Source: Variovorax paradoxus NBRC 15149
Lineage (GTDB): Bacteria > Pseudomonadota > Gammaproteobacteria > Burkholderiales > Burkholderiaceae_C
Length of the DNA: 64,000 nt
Assembly (NCBI RefSeq): GCF_001591365.1
Contig: NZ_BCUT01000001.1
Coordinates: 2,728,001 to 2,792,000 of the forward strand
Direction of reading: 5' to 3'
Shown in pieces: positions 45,653 to 55,474 of the stretch. Both the position numbers and the translations under genes were made by a program. Under the pieces are notes generated by a model that saw only the letters and a program-made list of their open reading frames with translations, was not told the origin of the DNA and ran no database searches. The stretch's first letter is position 1; each line of letters opens with the position of its first letter.

Positions 45653-46117
45653 ATGGCCGCCATTCACATCACCGACATCGAGGCCGCCATCAACCATTGG
45701 CGGGAGAAGAGCCCCTCGCCCGACGGCATCACGCTGGCGCCCGAGTTGCGCGCGCTGGCCGAGGTCTACGCGCTCATGGTGTTCCACCACGAGGACGAGG
45801 TCGACGAGGTCGGCTTCCCTGAAAAAGCCTGGGCCGCCTGGCTCGACTGGTACCACAGCACGCCCGACACCCCCTGCATTGCCATCTGCTCCACCAGCCA
45901 GGGCGACGACCAGTGCAAGGGCTGCGGGCGCAGCTTCGACGAGGTGCAGCACTGGCCCGCCATGACGCCGGCCGAAAAGCGCGTGACCTGGCGCCGCATC
46001 ACCATGGAAGACTCGGCCTGGCGCTTCAACAAGTACGCCGAGCGGGCACGCGAGGCCGAGCCGCCGCAGTGGCCGGGCGATCCCGCCGAGCCCCTCGGCC
46101 CCGACGACACGCCCTGA
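45653..46117 (+). CDS. DUF3717-DUF1289 two-domain protein
   Basis: The 154-residue protein joins an N-terminal helical domain (IHITDIEAAINHWREKSPSP, DUF3717-like) to a small cysteine-rich DUF1289 domain with TPCIAIC, QCKGCGR and a conserved MTPAEKRVTWRRI. The Cys pattern (C-x3-C ... C-x2-C) suggests zinc or iron-sulfur binding. The function is unknown for both domains. The start ATG at 45653 is placed at the family N-terminus (MAAIHITD). It is followed 13 nt later by a DUF2007 gene, so the two probably form an operon. Confidence 0.82.
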   Translation: MAAIHITDIEAAINHWREKSPSPDGITLAPELRALAEVYALMVFHHEDEVDEVGFPEKAWAAWLDWYHSTPDTPCIAICSTSQGDDQCKGCGRSFDEVQHWPAMTPAEKRVTWRRITMEDSAWRFNKYAERAREAEPPQWPGDPAEPLGPDDTP

Positions 46118-46130
46118 AAGAGGCCGCCCC

Positions 46131-46436
46131 ATGCGCCGCCTTGCCCAGGCTCCGAACCTCGCGATTGCCGCGCTGTGGGTGCATGCGCTGCGGGAGGAGG
46201 GCGTGGAGGCGACGGTGCAGCGCGAATACCTGGGCGCCGTCATGGGCCAGCTGCCGCCCGACCAGTGCCTGCCCGAGATCTGGATCGACGACGAAACCCA
46301 GTTCGAGCGCGCGCAGCAGGTGCTGCATGCGGCCCAGCACCGGCCGCAGCGCAACTGGCAGTGCGCCTGCGGCGAGCGCATCGAAGGCGGCTTCGAGCAG
46401 TGCTGGCACTGCGGCGCGATGATGCCGGTGGCCTGA
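46131..46436 (+). CDS. DUF2007 domain protein with zinc-ribbon tail
   Basis: The 101-residue protein has the PII-like DUF2007 core (LAQAPNLAIAALWVHALREEGV, then LPEIWIDDETQFERAQQVL), a fold thought to be for signal transduction. It ends in a C-terminal four-cysteine knuckle (CACGERIEGGFEQCWHCG). The role is unknown. It follows the DUF3717-DUF1289 gene and is convergent with the yaeQ-like gene, 2 nt from its stop. Confidence 0.82.
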   Translation: MRRLAQAPNLAIAALWVHALREEGVEATVQREYLGAVMGQLPPDQCLPEIWIDDETQFERAQQVLHAAQHRPQRNWQCACGERIEGGFEQCWHCGAMMPVA

Positions 46437-46438
46437 GG

Positions 46439-46999
46439 CTACTTCCAGCGCAGCAGTTCGACGTCGATGCTGTGGGTGCCGTCGCCCAGCGTCAGCGTGT
46501 TCTCCTGGATCGTCGCCTGCAGCTGCATGCTGCGCTGCGCGAGCGCGGCCAGCGCTTGCGAGGCCTCGGTCGGCACCCGGTAGACCTGCAGGTTCTGCGG
46601 GCGCGTGAGCTTGTTCTCGATGCCGCGCCACCAGATCTCGGCGGCGTGGTTGAAGCAGTAGACGATCACCTCGTCCGCCTTGCCGCAGGCCTTGATGACG
46701 GGCTTGTCCTCGGGCTGGCCGACCTCGATCCACAGCTTGGTCTCGCCCGTGAAGTCGCGCAGCCAGACATCGGGCTCGTCCACGTTCGACAGGCCCGCGC
46801 CGAAGGCCAGCGTGCCGTCGCCGTTGCACACGTCCTGCAGCTTGTGCGCGTTGAGCGCGAGCGCGACGAGCCGGATCATCATCCGCTCGTCGGTCTCGCT
46901 CGGGTGGCGCGCCAGGGTCAGCGCATGGTCGGCGTAGTAGCCGTGGTCGATGTCGGCCACCGCGAGGGCGGCCTTGAAGATGGTGGATTTGAGGGCCAT
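46439..46999 (-). CDS. yaeQ: YaeQ family protein
   Basis: A 186-residue protein matching YaeQ along its length: ALKSTIFKAALAVADIDHGYYADH at the N-terminus, HPSETDERMMIRLVALALNA and the KLWIEVGQPEDK core. Structural work places YaeQ in a compact PD-(D/E)XK nuclease-like fold; in E. coli it was linked to suppression of an rfaH defect but its biochemical activity is unknown. It is convergent with the DUF2007 gene and follows the TonB receptor gene on the same strand. Confidence 0.93.
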   Translation of the reverse strand: MALKSTIFKAALAVADIDHGYYADHALTLARHPSETDERMMIRLVALALNAHKLQDVCNGDGTLAFGAGLSNVDEPDVWLRDFTGETKLWIEVGQPEDKPVIKACGKADEVIVYCFNHAAEIWWRGIENKLTRPQNLQVYRVPTEASQALAALAQRSMQLQATIQENTLTLGDGTHSIDVELLRWK

Positions 47000-47033
47000 G
47001 GGTGCGCGAGTGTATGCGCCCCCACGGGCCGCG

Positions 47034-49205
47034 TCAGAACGCCACCGAGGCCTGCAGGTACACCGTGCGCGGCTGGCCCACGTACTTGCCGCCGTTGTTG
47101 TCGACCGAGCGGTTGTAGTAGCGGCGGTCGAACAGGTTCTTGATGCCGACGGCGAGCTTCAGGTTGCTCATCGAGGGGCCGAAGTCGTACGCCGCGCGCA
47201 GGTTCATGGTGGCGTAGCCCGGAATGTTGCCGAGCCGGCCGTTCGGGTCTTCCAGCGTGATGTACTGCGCGCCGTCGTCTGGCGAGCCCGGCGAGCGCTG
47301 CTTCGACTGCGCGTACACGTCGGCATTGAAGGTCCAGGGCCCGCGCTCGTAGCGCGCGCCGAGCGTGGCCACCTGGCGCGAGTAGAAGGGCAGGTCGCGG
47401 CCGGCAAAGGCCCCGGCCTTGGCAATCGCCTGCGTGTAGGTGTAGGTGGCCGACACCGACAGGCCCTTGAGCGAATCGCTCAGGCTGCCGAGCTGGTAGC
47501 GCAGCGCCGACTCCAGGCCGCGGTGCCGCGTGGCGCCCAGGTCGGTCCACTGGCCGACGTCGCCGGTGATGGAGCGGGCCAGCAACAGTTCCTTGTCGAA
47601 GTTGATGTTGAACAGCGTGAGCTCGCCGCTCCAGGCCTCGCCCTTGTAGTGCGTGCCGATCTCGTAGGTCTTGGCCTTCTCGGGGTGCAGGCCGCTGGTG
47701 GACTGCGCGAGCTGCGCATACTGCTGCGGCCCGAACGACACGCCGGCGTTCGCGAACACCGACCAGCGCTCGTTCATGCGGTAGAGCACCGACAGCGTCG
47801 GCAGCACTTCGTTGGAGTCGATTTTCGGATAGTTCGCGCCGGTGACCCGGCCGTTCGCGAGCGTGAAGACGTCGTTGTGCGAGCGGATCGATTCATAGCG
47901 CACGCCGGGCGTGACCGTCCAGTTGCCGAAGTCGATGCGGTCGTCGATGTAGACCGCATGGGCGGTGGTGCCGCCCTTGCTCGACTGGTAGGCCGGCTGG
48001 GCGAGCGCGTAGGCGTCGAAGCCCGGGCGCGGCTGGTAGTAGCCGCTGCGCGTCGCCACCTCGGAGGCCTCTTCCTTGAGGTAGCGCGCGCCGACGCTGA
48101 TCTCCTGCACCACGCTGCCCGAGTCGATCAGGCGCGAGTAGCGGGGCTCGAAGGCGTAGGTCTTGTAGTTGCGCGGTGCCGAGGTCAGGCGCCGCCGGCC
48201 CGTGTTGGCGCCGGTGCCTTCCTGTTCGAGGTAGCTGCTGCGGTAGGAGTCCGTGTAGTAGCTCAGCATCTCGAACTTGTTCACACCGTCGTCGTGCGTG
48301 TACTTGACCGAGCCATCGGTGCGGCGTCCCGTGAATTCGTCGAACGGACGGTCCGACTGGAACGGGTCGGCCGCGAACTGCGCGGTGGTCAGCCCGCCCG
48401 GCATGCGGCCCTTGCCCTCGAAGTGATGCAGCGTCACCGCGATGTCGTCGGTCTTCGACAGGCGGTAGGCGCCCTTGAGCATCAGGTCGTCGATGCTGGT
48501 GTGGTCGTTGCTCCGGCGAAAACCGTCGCCGTGCGTGCCCGAATAGAGCAGCGCCAGGCCCAGGCCGTTCTCGTTGGTGCCGCCCACGAACAGGCTGGGC
48601 GAGGTCTTGGTGCCGCCGCCATGGCCCGCGCCTTCCACGCCCACGCCCACTTCGCCCGCGAACTGCTTCGGAATCGAGCGCGTCACGAAGTTGATGATGC
48701 CGCCCACGTTCTGCGGGCCATAGCGCACCGAGCCCGCGCCGCGCACCACGTCGACCGCTTCCAGGCTGCCGAGCGACAGCGGCGCCAGCGACAGCTGCGG
48801 CTGGCCGTAGGGCGCATAGGCCAGCGGCACGCCGTCCAGCAGGATGGTCGAGCGCGGCGACAGCCGCGAGGTGAGGCCGCGCACGCCCACGTTGAGCGAG
48901 ATGTCGCTGCCGCCCGTCCCGTTGCTCTCCTGCACCTGCACGCCGGGAACCTGGCGCAGCGCCTCGCGCACGCTGGTGGCGCCGCTTTCCTGGATCTGCG
49001 TGCGCTCGATGATGCTGCGCGCGCCCGGGTGCTCGAGCACCTTGGTCTCGCTGGGCGTGCCGAGCCAGTCGCCGGTGACGGTCACCGCCTCCAGCGATTT
49101 CGCGCCGGATGCGGCACCGGCCGGCTCGGCTTCGGCCGCCAGGCTCTGGAAGCTGATGGGGAACAGCGCCATGACCAGTGCGGCGCACTTCTTTTGCTTG
49201 AACAA
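47034..49205 (-). CDS. TonB-dependent outer-membrane receptor (FecA/siderophore-like)
   Basis: The 723-residue protein has a signal peptide (about 1-23, SFQSLAA), a TonB box near EAVTVTGD, a plug domain (about 55-165 with VREALRQVPGVQVQ and LLDGVPLAYAPYGQPQLSL) and a 22-strand barrel ending in the aromatic VYLQASVAF. The plug and barrel style resembles FecA-like iron or siderophore receptors. It transports a substrate, likely a ferric chelate, across the outer membrane using TonB energy. It follows the PepSY membrane protein gene by 49 nt on the same strand. No Fur box is apparent upstream. Confidence 0.92.
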   Translation of the reverse strand: MFKQKKCAALVMALFPISFQSLAAEAEPAGAASGAKSLEAVTVTGDWLGTPSETKVLEHPGARSIIERTQIQESGATSVREALRQVPGVQVQESNGTGGSDISLNVGVRGLTSRLSPRSTILLDGVPLAYAPYGQPQLSLAPLSLGSLEAVDVVRGAGSVRYGPQNVGGIINFVTRSIPKQFAGEVGVGVEGAGHGGGTKTSPSLFVGGTNENGLGLALLYSGTHGDGFRRSNDHTSIDDLMLKGAYRLSKTDDIAVTLHHFEGKGRMPGGLTTAQFAADPFQSDRPFDEFTGRRTDGSVKYTHDDGVNKFEMLSYYTDSYRSSYLEQEGTGANTGRRRLTSAPRNYKTYAFEPRYSRLIDSGSVVQEISVGARYLKEEASEVATRSGYYQPRPGFDAYALAQPAYQSSKGGTTAHAVYIDDRIDFGNWTVTPGVRYESIRSHNDVFTLANGRVTGANYPKIDSNEVLPTLSVLYRMNERWSVFANAGVSFGPQQYAQLAQSTSGLHPEKAKTYEIGTHYKGEAWSGELTLFNINFDKELLLARSITGDVGQWTDLGATRHRGLESALRYQLGSLSDSLKGLSVSATYTYTQAIAKAGAFAGRDLPFYSRQVATLGARYERGPWTFNADVYAQSKQRSPGSPDDGAQYITLEDPNGRLGNIPGYATMNLRAAYDFGPSMSNLKLAVGIKNLFDRRYYNRSVDNNGGKYVGQPRTVYLQASVAF

Positions 49206-49254
49206 GGCTTCTCCTCGGATACCAATAGAAATCGAAAGCTGCGGGGCGTCCGGC

Positions 49255-50397
49255 TCAGGACGTGGTGCGGTTGCCGGCCGAAAGCGCGATGCCGCGGGCC
49301 GCGGCCGCCGCGCGCCGGCGCCGCCACCAGAGCCAGATCCCGCTCAGGCCCAGCCCGCCAAGCGCCAGCCCGAGCAGCAGGGTGACCGCCTGGTGCACCG
49401 GCCCGCCCAGCACCCCGGTGTGCAGCGGATAGATCACCACCACCGCACCGTTGCCGGCGTCCAGGTCCTGCCAGCGGCGCACCGCCAGCACCTCGCCCGT
49501 GAGCGGATGCAGCCACACGGAGCTGATGCCGTTCGGATGCGGATCGTCGGCCAGCCGGAAGCGCACGCGCACCGGGCGGTTCGGCCTGGCCGGCACCTGC
49601 ACGTAGCCGATCGGCTGGCCTGGGAACACGTTCTGCGCGCGGGCCACCAGTTCGTCGAGCGGGAGCCGCGGACCTGTTGCGGGCCCCTTGGGAACCACGG
49701 GCGGCTTGACCACCTCCTGGCCCATGGCGGCGGAAATGAAGCCGCCGAGTGGCCGCCAGGCCATGTAGGCGCCCGTGAAGACCGACACCGCGATCAGCAG
49801 CCCGAGCACCGCGCCGCCGGTGCGGTGCAGGTCGAACAGCCCGCGCAGCAGGCCGCGATTCAGCGAGATGCGCAGCGACGGCGGCCAGCGCGCGGGCCAC
49901 CAGAGCACCAGGCCGGTGACCAGCAGGAAAAGATAGGCCAGCGCCACGAACGCCAGGATGCCCTTGCCCGTGTCTTCCAGCAGCAGGCTGCTGTGCAGCT
50001 CGAAGAGCAGGTTGTAGGCGCCTTCGTGCGAGCCGCGCCGGCCTTGCTCCGCGCCGGTCGCGGGGTCGAGGTAGAGCGTGCCGTCCCAGGGCCCGCGCAC
50101 GTACACCCAGAGCGTTTCGCCGGGGCTGCGCGGCGGGCGCAGCGTGAAGGTGGTGTCGGGGCCGAACTCGGCCACGAGGCGCTGGCGCAGCGGTTCGAGC
50201 GGCAGCGCGGGCGTCCCCGTTCCCGCATCGGCCGCGCTGCGCGCGACGAAGAGCGCGGGATGCGCATCGCGGTCGATCGGCAAGGCCACCACCAGCACGG
50301 CGCCAAGCAGGGCCGTGAGGGCCAGGACCGGACCGAGCGAAAGGCCGATCCAGCGGTGAATCTTGAGCCAGAGGCGTCTCAGGGATGCGCGCAGCAT
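49255..50397 (-). CDS. PepSY-associated TM (iron-regulated membrane) protein
   Basis: The 380-residue inner-membrane protein has four hydrophobic helices: LSLGPVLALTALLGAVLVVAL near the start, two in the middle around residues 130-205, and one near the C-terminus followed by WWRRRR. A large periplasmic PepSY region contains YVQVPARPNRP and VWLHPLTGEVL. These proteins, including PiuB/FsrB-like reductases, occur next to siderophore receptors and are proposed to help reduce or move the ferric chelate. Here the receptor gene follows directly, supporting an iron-uptake unit. Confidence 0.88.
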   Translation of the reverse strand: MLRASLRRLWLKIHRWIGLSLGPVLALTALLGAVLVVALPIDRDAHPALFVARSAADAGTGTPALPLEPLRQRLVAEFGPDTTFTLRPPRSPGETLWVYVRGPWDGTLYLDPATGAEQGRRGSHEGAYNLLFELHSSLLLEDTGKGILAFVALAYLFLLVTGLVLWWPARWPPSLRISLNRGLLRGLFDLHRTGGAVLGLLIAVSVFTGAYMAWRPLGGFISAAMGQEVVKPPVVPKGPATGPRLPLDELVARAQNVFPGQPIGYVQVPARPNRPVRVRFRLADDPHPNGISSVWLHPLTGEVLAVRRWQDLDAGNGAVVVIYPLHTGVLGGPVHQAVTLLLGLALGGLGLSGIWLWWRRRRAAAAARGIALSAGNRTTS

Positions 50398-50482
50398 GGA
50401 CAACAGGGGCGTCGAAAAAGCCCCGCCTGGTTGTTGGCTGGCGCGCCGCCGAGGGCGCGTTGGCTGAAAGGGGGCGTGGCAC

Positions 50483-50510
50483 GAAGAAAACAGCCGCCCT
50501 CGGGCGGCTG
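50483..50510 (-). terminator. intrinsic terminator of purB
   Basis: On the minus strand CAGCCGCC-CGAG-GGCGGCTG forms an 8-bp stem followed by TTTTCTTC, 22 nt after the purB stop. Confidence 0.85.
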
Positions 50511-50531
50511 CTGCATCGGCGTGCGGGGAAG

Positions 50532-51983
<1,452 letters not shown>

Positions 51984-52032
51984 CTAAAATGACCATGAAC
52001 AAACGTCATCAATGCAAGGGGAGAGAGCTTTC

Positions 52033-52644
52033 ATGAAACTGATCGGATCGGCCGCCAGCCCTTATGTGCGCAAGGTGCGCGTGGTGCTGGCTGAAAAGCG
52101 TCTCGACTACCAGTTCGTGATCGAGGACGTCTGGGCGGCCGACACCACCATCGCGCACTCCAACCCCCTCGGGAAGGTGCCTTGCCTCATCATGGAAGGC
52201 GGCGACGCGATGTTCGATTCGCGCGTGATCGTCGAATACCTCGACACCCTGTCCCCCGTGGGCAAGCTGATCCCCCAGCAAGGCCGCGAGCGCGCCGAGG
52301 TCAAGACCTGGGAAGCGCTGGCCGACGGCGTCATGGACGCCGGCGTGCTCTGGCGCCTGGAAGCCACCTGGTCCGGCCGCAGCGACGGCGAGCGCAGCGC
52401 CGCCTGGATCGAGCGCCAGCGCGCCAAGGTCGAAGGCGGGATCGCCGCCATGGCCAAGGGGCTGGCCGACAAGCCCTTTTGCAGCGGCATCCACCTGAGC
52501 CTGTCGGACATCGCCGTCGGCTGCGCGCTGGGCTGGCTGGGGCTGCGCTTTCCCGAAATCGACTGGCGCAGCCAGCACACCAATCTGGCCAAGCTGTACG
52601 ACAAGCTGATGCTGCGGCCCAGCTTCATCGACACCCAACCATGA
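52033..52644 (+). CDS. glutathione S-transferase family protein
   Basis: The 203-residue protein has an N-terminal thioredoxin-like GST domain (KLIGSAASPYVRKVRVVLAEKRLDY with the catalytic Ser in the SPYVR region, and LGKVPCLIMEGG with the conserved cis-Pro and GSH contacts). A helical C-terminal domain with SLSDIAVGCALGW follows. It resembles the bacterial YibF-like GST group. A role in detoxifying electrophiles or in thiol chemistry is likely; the substrate is unknown. The ATG at 52033 follows a GGGGAGAGA Shine-Dalgarno. A strong terminator lies right after it. Confidence 0.9.
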   Translation: MKLIGSAASPYVRKVRVVLAEKRLDYQFVIEDVWAADTTIAHSNPLGKVPCLIMEGGDAMFDSRVIVEYLDTLSPVGKLIPQQGRERAEVKTWEALADGVMDAGVLWRLEATWSGRSDGERSAAWIERQRAKVEGGIAAMAKGLADKPFCSGIHLSLSDIAVGCALGWLGLRFPEIDWRSQHTNLAKLYDKLMLRPSFIDTQP

Positions 52645-52649
52645 AAAAA

Positions 52650-52669
52650 GGCGCCAGAGGCGCCTTTTT
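52650..52669 (+). terminator. intrinsic terminator of the GST gene
   Basis: GGCGCC-AGA-GGCGCC stem, extended by the flanking A-run pairing with the T-run TTTTT, 5 nt after the stop codon. Confidence 0.9.
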
Positions 52670-52747
52670 CGTTTCAGGGCGCCGGCATCTGCCGCGCCCC
52701 GCCCGTTGCGGGAAATACAAAAATGCTGCGAGGCGCCCCGACGCGAA

Positions 52748-52768
52748 GGAGGGAGGGAGGGAGGAGGA
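52748..52768 (+). repeat. G-rich purine tract with four G-runs (possible G-quadruplex)
   Basis: Consecutive GGAGGGAGGGAGGGAGG runs with single-A spacers in a non-coding gap between the GST and glutathione peroxidase genes. The spacing fits a three-tier to two-tier G-quadruplex with very short loops. No gene lies across it. Confidence 0.5.
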
Positions 52769-52933
52769 GAAGAATCGCCTCGGGATTTCGACCAGACTGG
52801 ACGCCTGGAAGACCTCGCAACATGAAAACTGGAAGGCATGTGCTGCCCTCGTTCGTTATGAGCACAGTGTGCCAGCCCGGTTCCCCCTCCAGTGGTAAAC
52901 GTTTGTGACCGTTAGTTCATGGTGGCAAGGCCC

Positions 52934-53551
52934 TCAGCCGCCCGCCGCGAGCTGGCTCTCGATGACCTTGACGAAGGCGCTCTCGTCAGGCGCCGTCATG
53001 CTGGACCAGGCCTGCACCACCTTGCCGTCGCGCCCGATCAGGTATTTGTAGAAATTCCACTTCGGCGTGGTGCCCGAGGCCAGCGCGAGCTGCTTGAACA
53101 GCGGGTTGGCATTGGCGCCGCGCACCGACGACTTCGCGAACATCGGAAATTTCACGCCGAAGGTGCTTTCGCAGAAATCGGCAATTTCCTTGTTCGAGCC
53201 CGATTCCTGTGCGAAATCGTTGGACGGGAAGCCCAGCACCACCAGCCCGCGCGCGCGGTATTTGCTGTCCAGCGCCTCCAGCCCCTTGTATTGCGGGGTA
53301 AAGCCGCAGAAGCTCGCGGTGTTCACCACCAGCACCACCTTGCCCGCGTACTGGCACAGCGATTGGGGTTTTTCATCCTGCAGCCGCGGGAAGGTGTGCT
53401 GCAGGGTGGACGGGCAGGCCGCAGCGGCGGTGCCGTCGGCCGGGGCGGATGGGGCGGCTGTGGGACTGGGAGACGAGCTGGGAGAGGGGGCCTGTGCGAC
53501 CGCTGTGCCAGCGGCAAGAAGGCATGCGGCCAGGGCGGCAGGGATTCGCAT
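52934..53551 (-). CDS. periplasmic glutathione peroxidase family protein (BtuE-like)
   Basis: The 205-residue protein has a signal peptide (about 1-20, MRIPAALAACLLAAGTAVAQ) and a Pro/Ser/Ala-rich linker to about residue 45. A thioredoxin-fold glutathione peroxidase domain follows, with catalytic Cys82 in NTASFCGFTPQY, FPSNDFAQESG and the Trp in KWNFYKYLIG. It reduces peroxides, probably with thioredoxin, and the signal peptide puts it in the periplasm, unlike cytosolic BtuE. The start at 53549-53551 matches the signal. It is divergent from a ferritin-like gene with a palindrome between them. Confidence 0.88.
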   Translation of the reverse strand: MRIPAALAACLLAAGTAVAQAPSPSSSPSPTAAPSAPADGTAAAACPSTLQHTFPRLQDEKPQSLCQYAGKVVLVVNTASFCGFTPQYKGLEALDSKYRARGLVVLGFPSNDFAQESGSNKEIADFCESTFGVKFPMFAKSSVRGANANPLFKQLALASGTTPKWNFYKYLIGRDGKVVQAWSSMTAPDESAFVKVIESQLAAGG

Positions 53552-53590
53552 AAGGGGGCTCCTGAAGACAAAAAAGTGTGCATTTCGCGC

Positions 53591-53608
53591 CATAAGACCG
53601 CGCTTATG
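53591..53608. promoter_or_regulatory. inverted repeat between the peroxidase and ferritin-like genes
   Basis: CATAAG-N6-CTTATG has perfect 6-bp arms and lies in the divergent promoter region, 40 nt from the peroxidase start and 74 nt from the ferritin-like ATG. It could be an operator for a redox regulator or simply a promoter palindrome. Confidence 0.35.
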
Positions 53609-53681
53609 CACACATCATCGCGCGTCTGTCATGGGTGCGCCAAACGAGCCGACTAAAATCGACGGCCTTAGAAAGACTTTG

Positions 53682-54539
53682 ATGCTTTATCCGGAACTCT
53701 TCAGACAACTCGAATCTGTCCGCTGGGACATGGACAAGGACATTCCCTGGCAGTCGTTCGATGCTTCGCTGCTGTCCGAAGAGCAGGCGCAGACCATCAA
53801 GATGAACGCCATCACCGAGTGGGCGGCACTGCCGGCCACCGAGATGTTCCTGCGCGACAACCGCCACGATAGCGATTTTTCGGCTTTCATGTCGATCTGG
53901 TTCTTCGAGGAGCAGAAGCACTCGCTGGTGCTCATGGAGTACCTCAAGCGCTTCAGCCCCCAGCATGCGCCCACCGAGCAGGAACTGCACGAAGTGCGCT
54001 TCGACTTCGACCCGGCCCCGCCGCTCGAAACCCTGATGCTGCATTTCTGCGGCGAAATCCGCCTCAACCACTGGTACCGCCGTGCCGCCCAGTGGCACAC
54101 CGAGCCGGTCATCAAGCACATCTACACCACGCTGAGCCAGGACGAGGCCCGCCACGGCGGCGCCTACTTGCGCTACATGAAGCGCGCCATGGAGAAGTTC
54201 GGCGACGAGGCGCGCGCCGCCTTCACCAAGGTTGGCGTGCTGATGGCCAGCGCGCGCCGCACCGCCCAGGCGCTGCACCCGACCAACCTGCACGTCAACA
54301 AGGCGCTGTTCCCCAACGACACCATCCAGAGCCGCATGCCCGATCCCGACTGGCTCGAGCACTGGCTGGACAAGCAGATCAAGTTCGACGCGGTCTGGGA
54401 AAGCAAGGTCGGCGAGCGCATCCTGCACAACCTGAGCCTCCTGATGAACCGCAGCTTCAAGACGGTGCAGGAGCTCAACCGCTACCGCAAGGAACTGGCC
54501 GCCACGCTCGGCCCCAGGCCCGAGTACCAGGGCGCATAA
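53682..54539 (+). CDS. ferritin-like di-iron protein (acyl-ACP desaturase-like)
   Basis: The 285-residue protein is helical and has two ExxH motifs with acidic partners: EEQKH in WFFEEQKHSLVLMEYL and DEARHGGAYLRYM, plus a third acidic site EIRLNHW. This pairing of carboxylates and His is the di-iron centre of ferritin-like proteins and of soluble (plastid-type) acyl-ACP desaturases. It may be an O2-activating desaturase or oxidase. The ATG at 53682 (MLYPELFRQL) is preferred; an ATG at 53631 would add 17 residues. It reads into the ECF41 operon, whose promoter lies just after its stop. Confidence 0.75.
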   Translation: MLYPELFRQLESVRWDMDKDIPWQSFDASLLSEEQAQTIKMNAITEWAALPATEMFLRDNRHDSDFSAFMSIWFFEEQKHSLVLMEYLKRFSPQHAPTEQELHEVRFDFDPAPPLETLMLHFCGEIRLNHWYRRAAQWHTEPVIKHIYTTLSQDEARHGGAYLRYMKRAMEKFGDEARAAFTKVGVLMASARRTAQALHPTNLHVNKALFPNDTIQSRMPDPDWLEHWLDKQIKFDAVWESKVGERILHNLSLLMNRSFKTVQELNRYRKELAATLGPRPEYQGA

Positions 54540-54544
54540 GCGCC

Positions 54545-54571
54545 TGTCACAAACCCGGTGGGTCGCCCGTC
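54545..54571 (+). promoter_or_regulatory. ECF41-type promoter of the sigma factor gene (autoregulation)
   Basis: TGTCACA-N16-CGTC matches the ECF41 family promoter (-35 TGTCACA, -10 CGTC, 16-nt spacer). The -10 ends 8 nt before the ATG at 54580, so the transcript would be leaderless or nearly so. Confidence 0.82.
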
Positions 54572-54579
54572 TTGTGAGC

Positions 54580-55461
54580 ATGGACGATCCCACCCTCGCC
54601 TTCAACAGCCACCGCAGCCGCCTGCAGGGCATTGCCTACCGCATGCTCGGCTCCGTCGCGGAAGCCGAAGAGGTGGTGCAGGACGCCTGGCTGCGCTGGC
54701 ACGAGGCCGACAAGGCCGCCCTCGGTAGCGCCGAAGCCTGGCTGGTCACCGTCGTCACCCGTCTTTCGATCGACCGGCTGCGCGCGGCCAAGGTGCAGCG
54801 CGAGCACTACATCGGCGCCTGGATGCCCGAGCCCACGCTGACCGGCGGGCCGGACACCCCGGAGCAGCTGCTCGAACGCGCCGACAACATCTCCGTCGCC
54901 TTCCTGGCCGTGCTCGAGCGCCTGGCGCCCGAGGCGCGCGCCGCCTTCCTGCTGCGCGAAGTGTTCGACGCCGACTACGACGAGGTGGCCCGCACGCTCG
55001 GCAAGAGCGAAGCCGCCTGCCGGCAGCTGGTGCACCGCGCCAAGGCGCAGGTGCAGGAGGCGCGCCCGCGCTTCCAGGTGCCGCGCGAAACCCACCAGCG
55101 CCTGCTGCGCGCCTTTGCCGATGCGGCCGCACGCGGCAGCCTGCAGGAGCTGAAGGCGCTGATGGCGGAAGACGTGGAGCTCATCGGCGACGGCGGCGGC
55201 AAGGTGCAGAGCTTCAGCAAGGTCCTGCGCGGCAGCCAGCGGCTCGCGCAGCTGTACTTCGCGCTCTGGCGCCGCATGGGCGCCGCGGTGCGCATGGAAC
55301 TGGTGGAGCTCAACGGCGAGCCGGGGCTGTTGCGCTTTCTGGATGGTGAGCTCGAATCGGCGCAGACCTTCGAGATCGAGGACGAGCGCATCGTGCGCGT
55401 GCGCGTGCAGCGCAATCCCGACAAGCTCGCGCGCATCGCGCAGCTCTATTCGCTGAAATAG
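54580..55461 (+). CDS. ECF41 family RNA polymerase sigma factor with SnoaL-like C-terminal domain
   Basis: The 293-residue protein has sigma region 2 (FNSHRSRLQGIAYRMLGSVAEAEEVVQDAWLRW) and region 4 (LERLAPEARAAFLLREVFDADYDEVARTLGKSEAACRQLVHRAK). A C-terminal extension of about 110 residues of SnoaL/NTF2 type follows, with LRFLDGELESAQTFEIEDERIVRVRVQRNP. ECF41 sigma factors lack a separate anti-sigma factor; this extension tunes their activity. The start at ATG 54580 fits the promoter position at 54545-54571. An AhpD-like gene with an identical promoter follows. Confidence 0.93.
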   Translation: MDDPTLAFNSHRSRLQGIAYRMLGSVAEAEEVVQDAWLRWHEADKAALGSAEAWLVTVVTRLSIDRLRAAKVQREHYIGAWMPEPTLTGGPDTPEQLLERADNISVAFLAVLERLAPEARAAFLLREVFDADYDEVARTLGKSEAACRQLVHRAKAQVQEARPRFQVPRETHQRLLRAFADAAARGSLQELKALMAEDVELIGDGGGKVQSFSKVLRGSQRLAQLYFALWRRMGAAVRMELVELNGEPGLLRFLDGELESAQTFEIEDERIVRVRVQRNPDKLARIAQLYSLK

Positions 55462-55474
55462 TTTTCCGGCGGCG

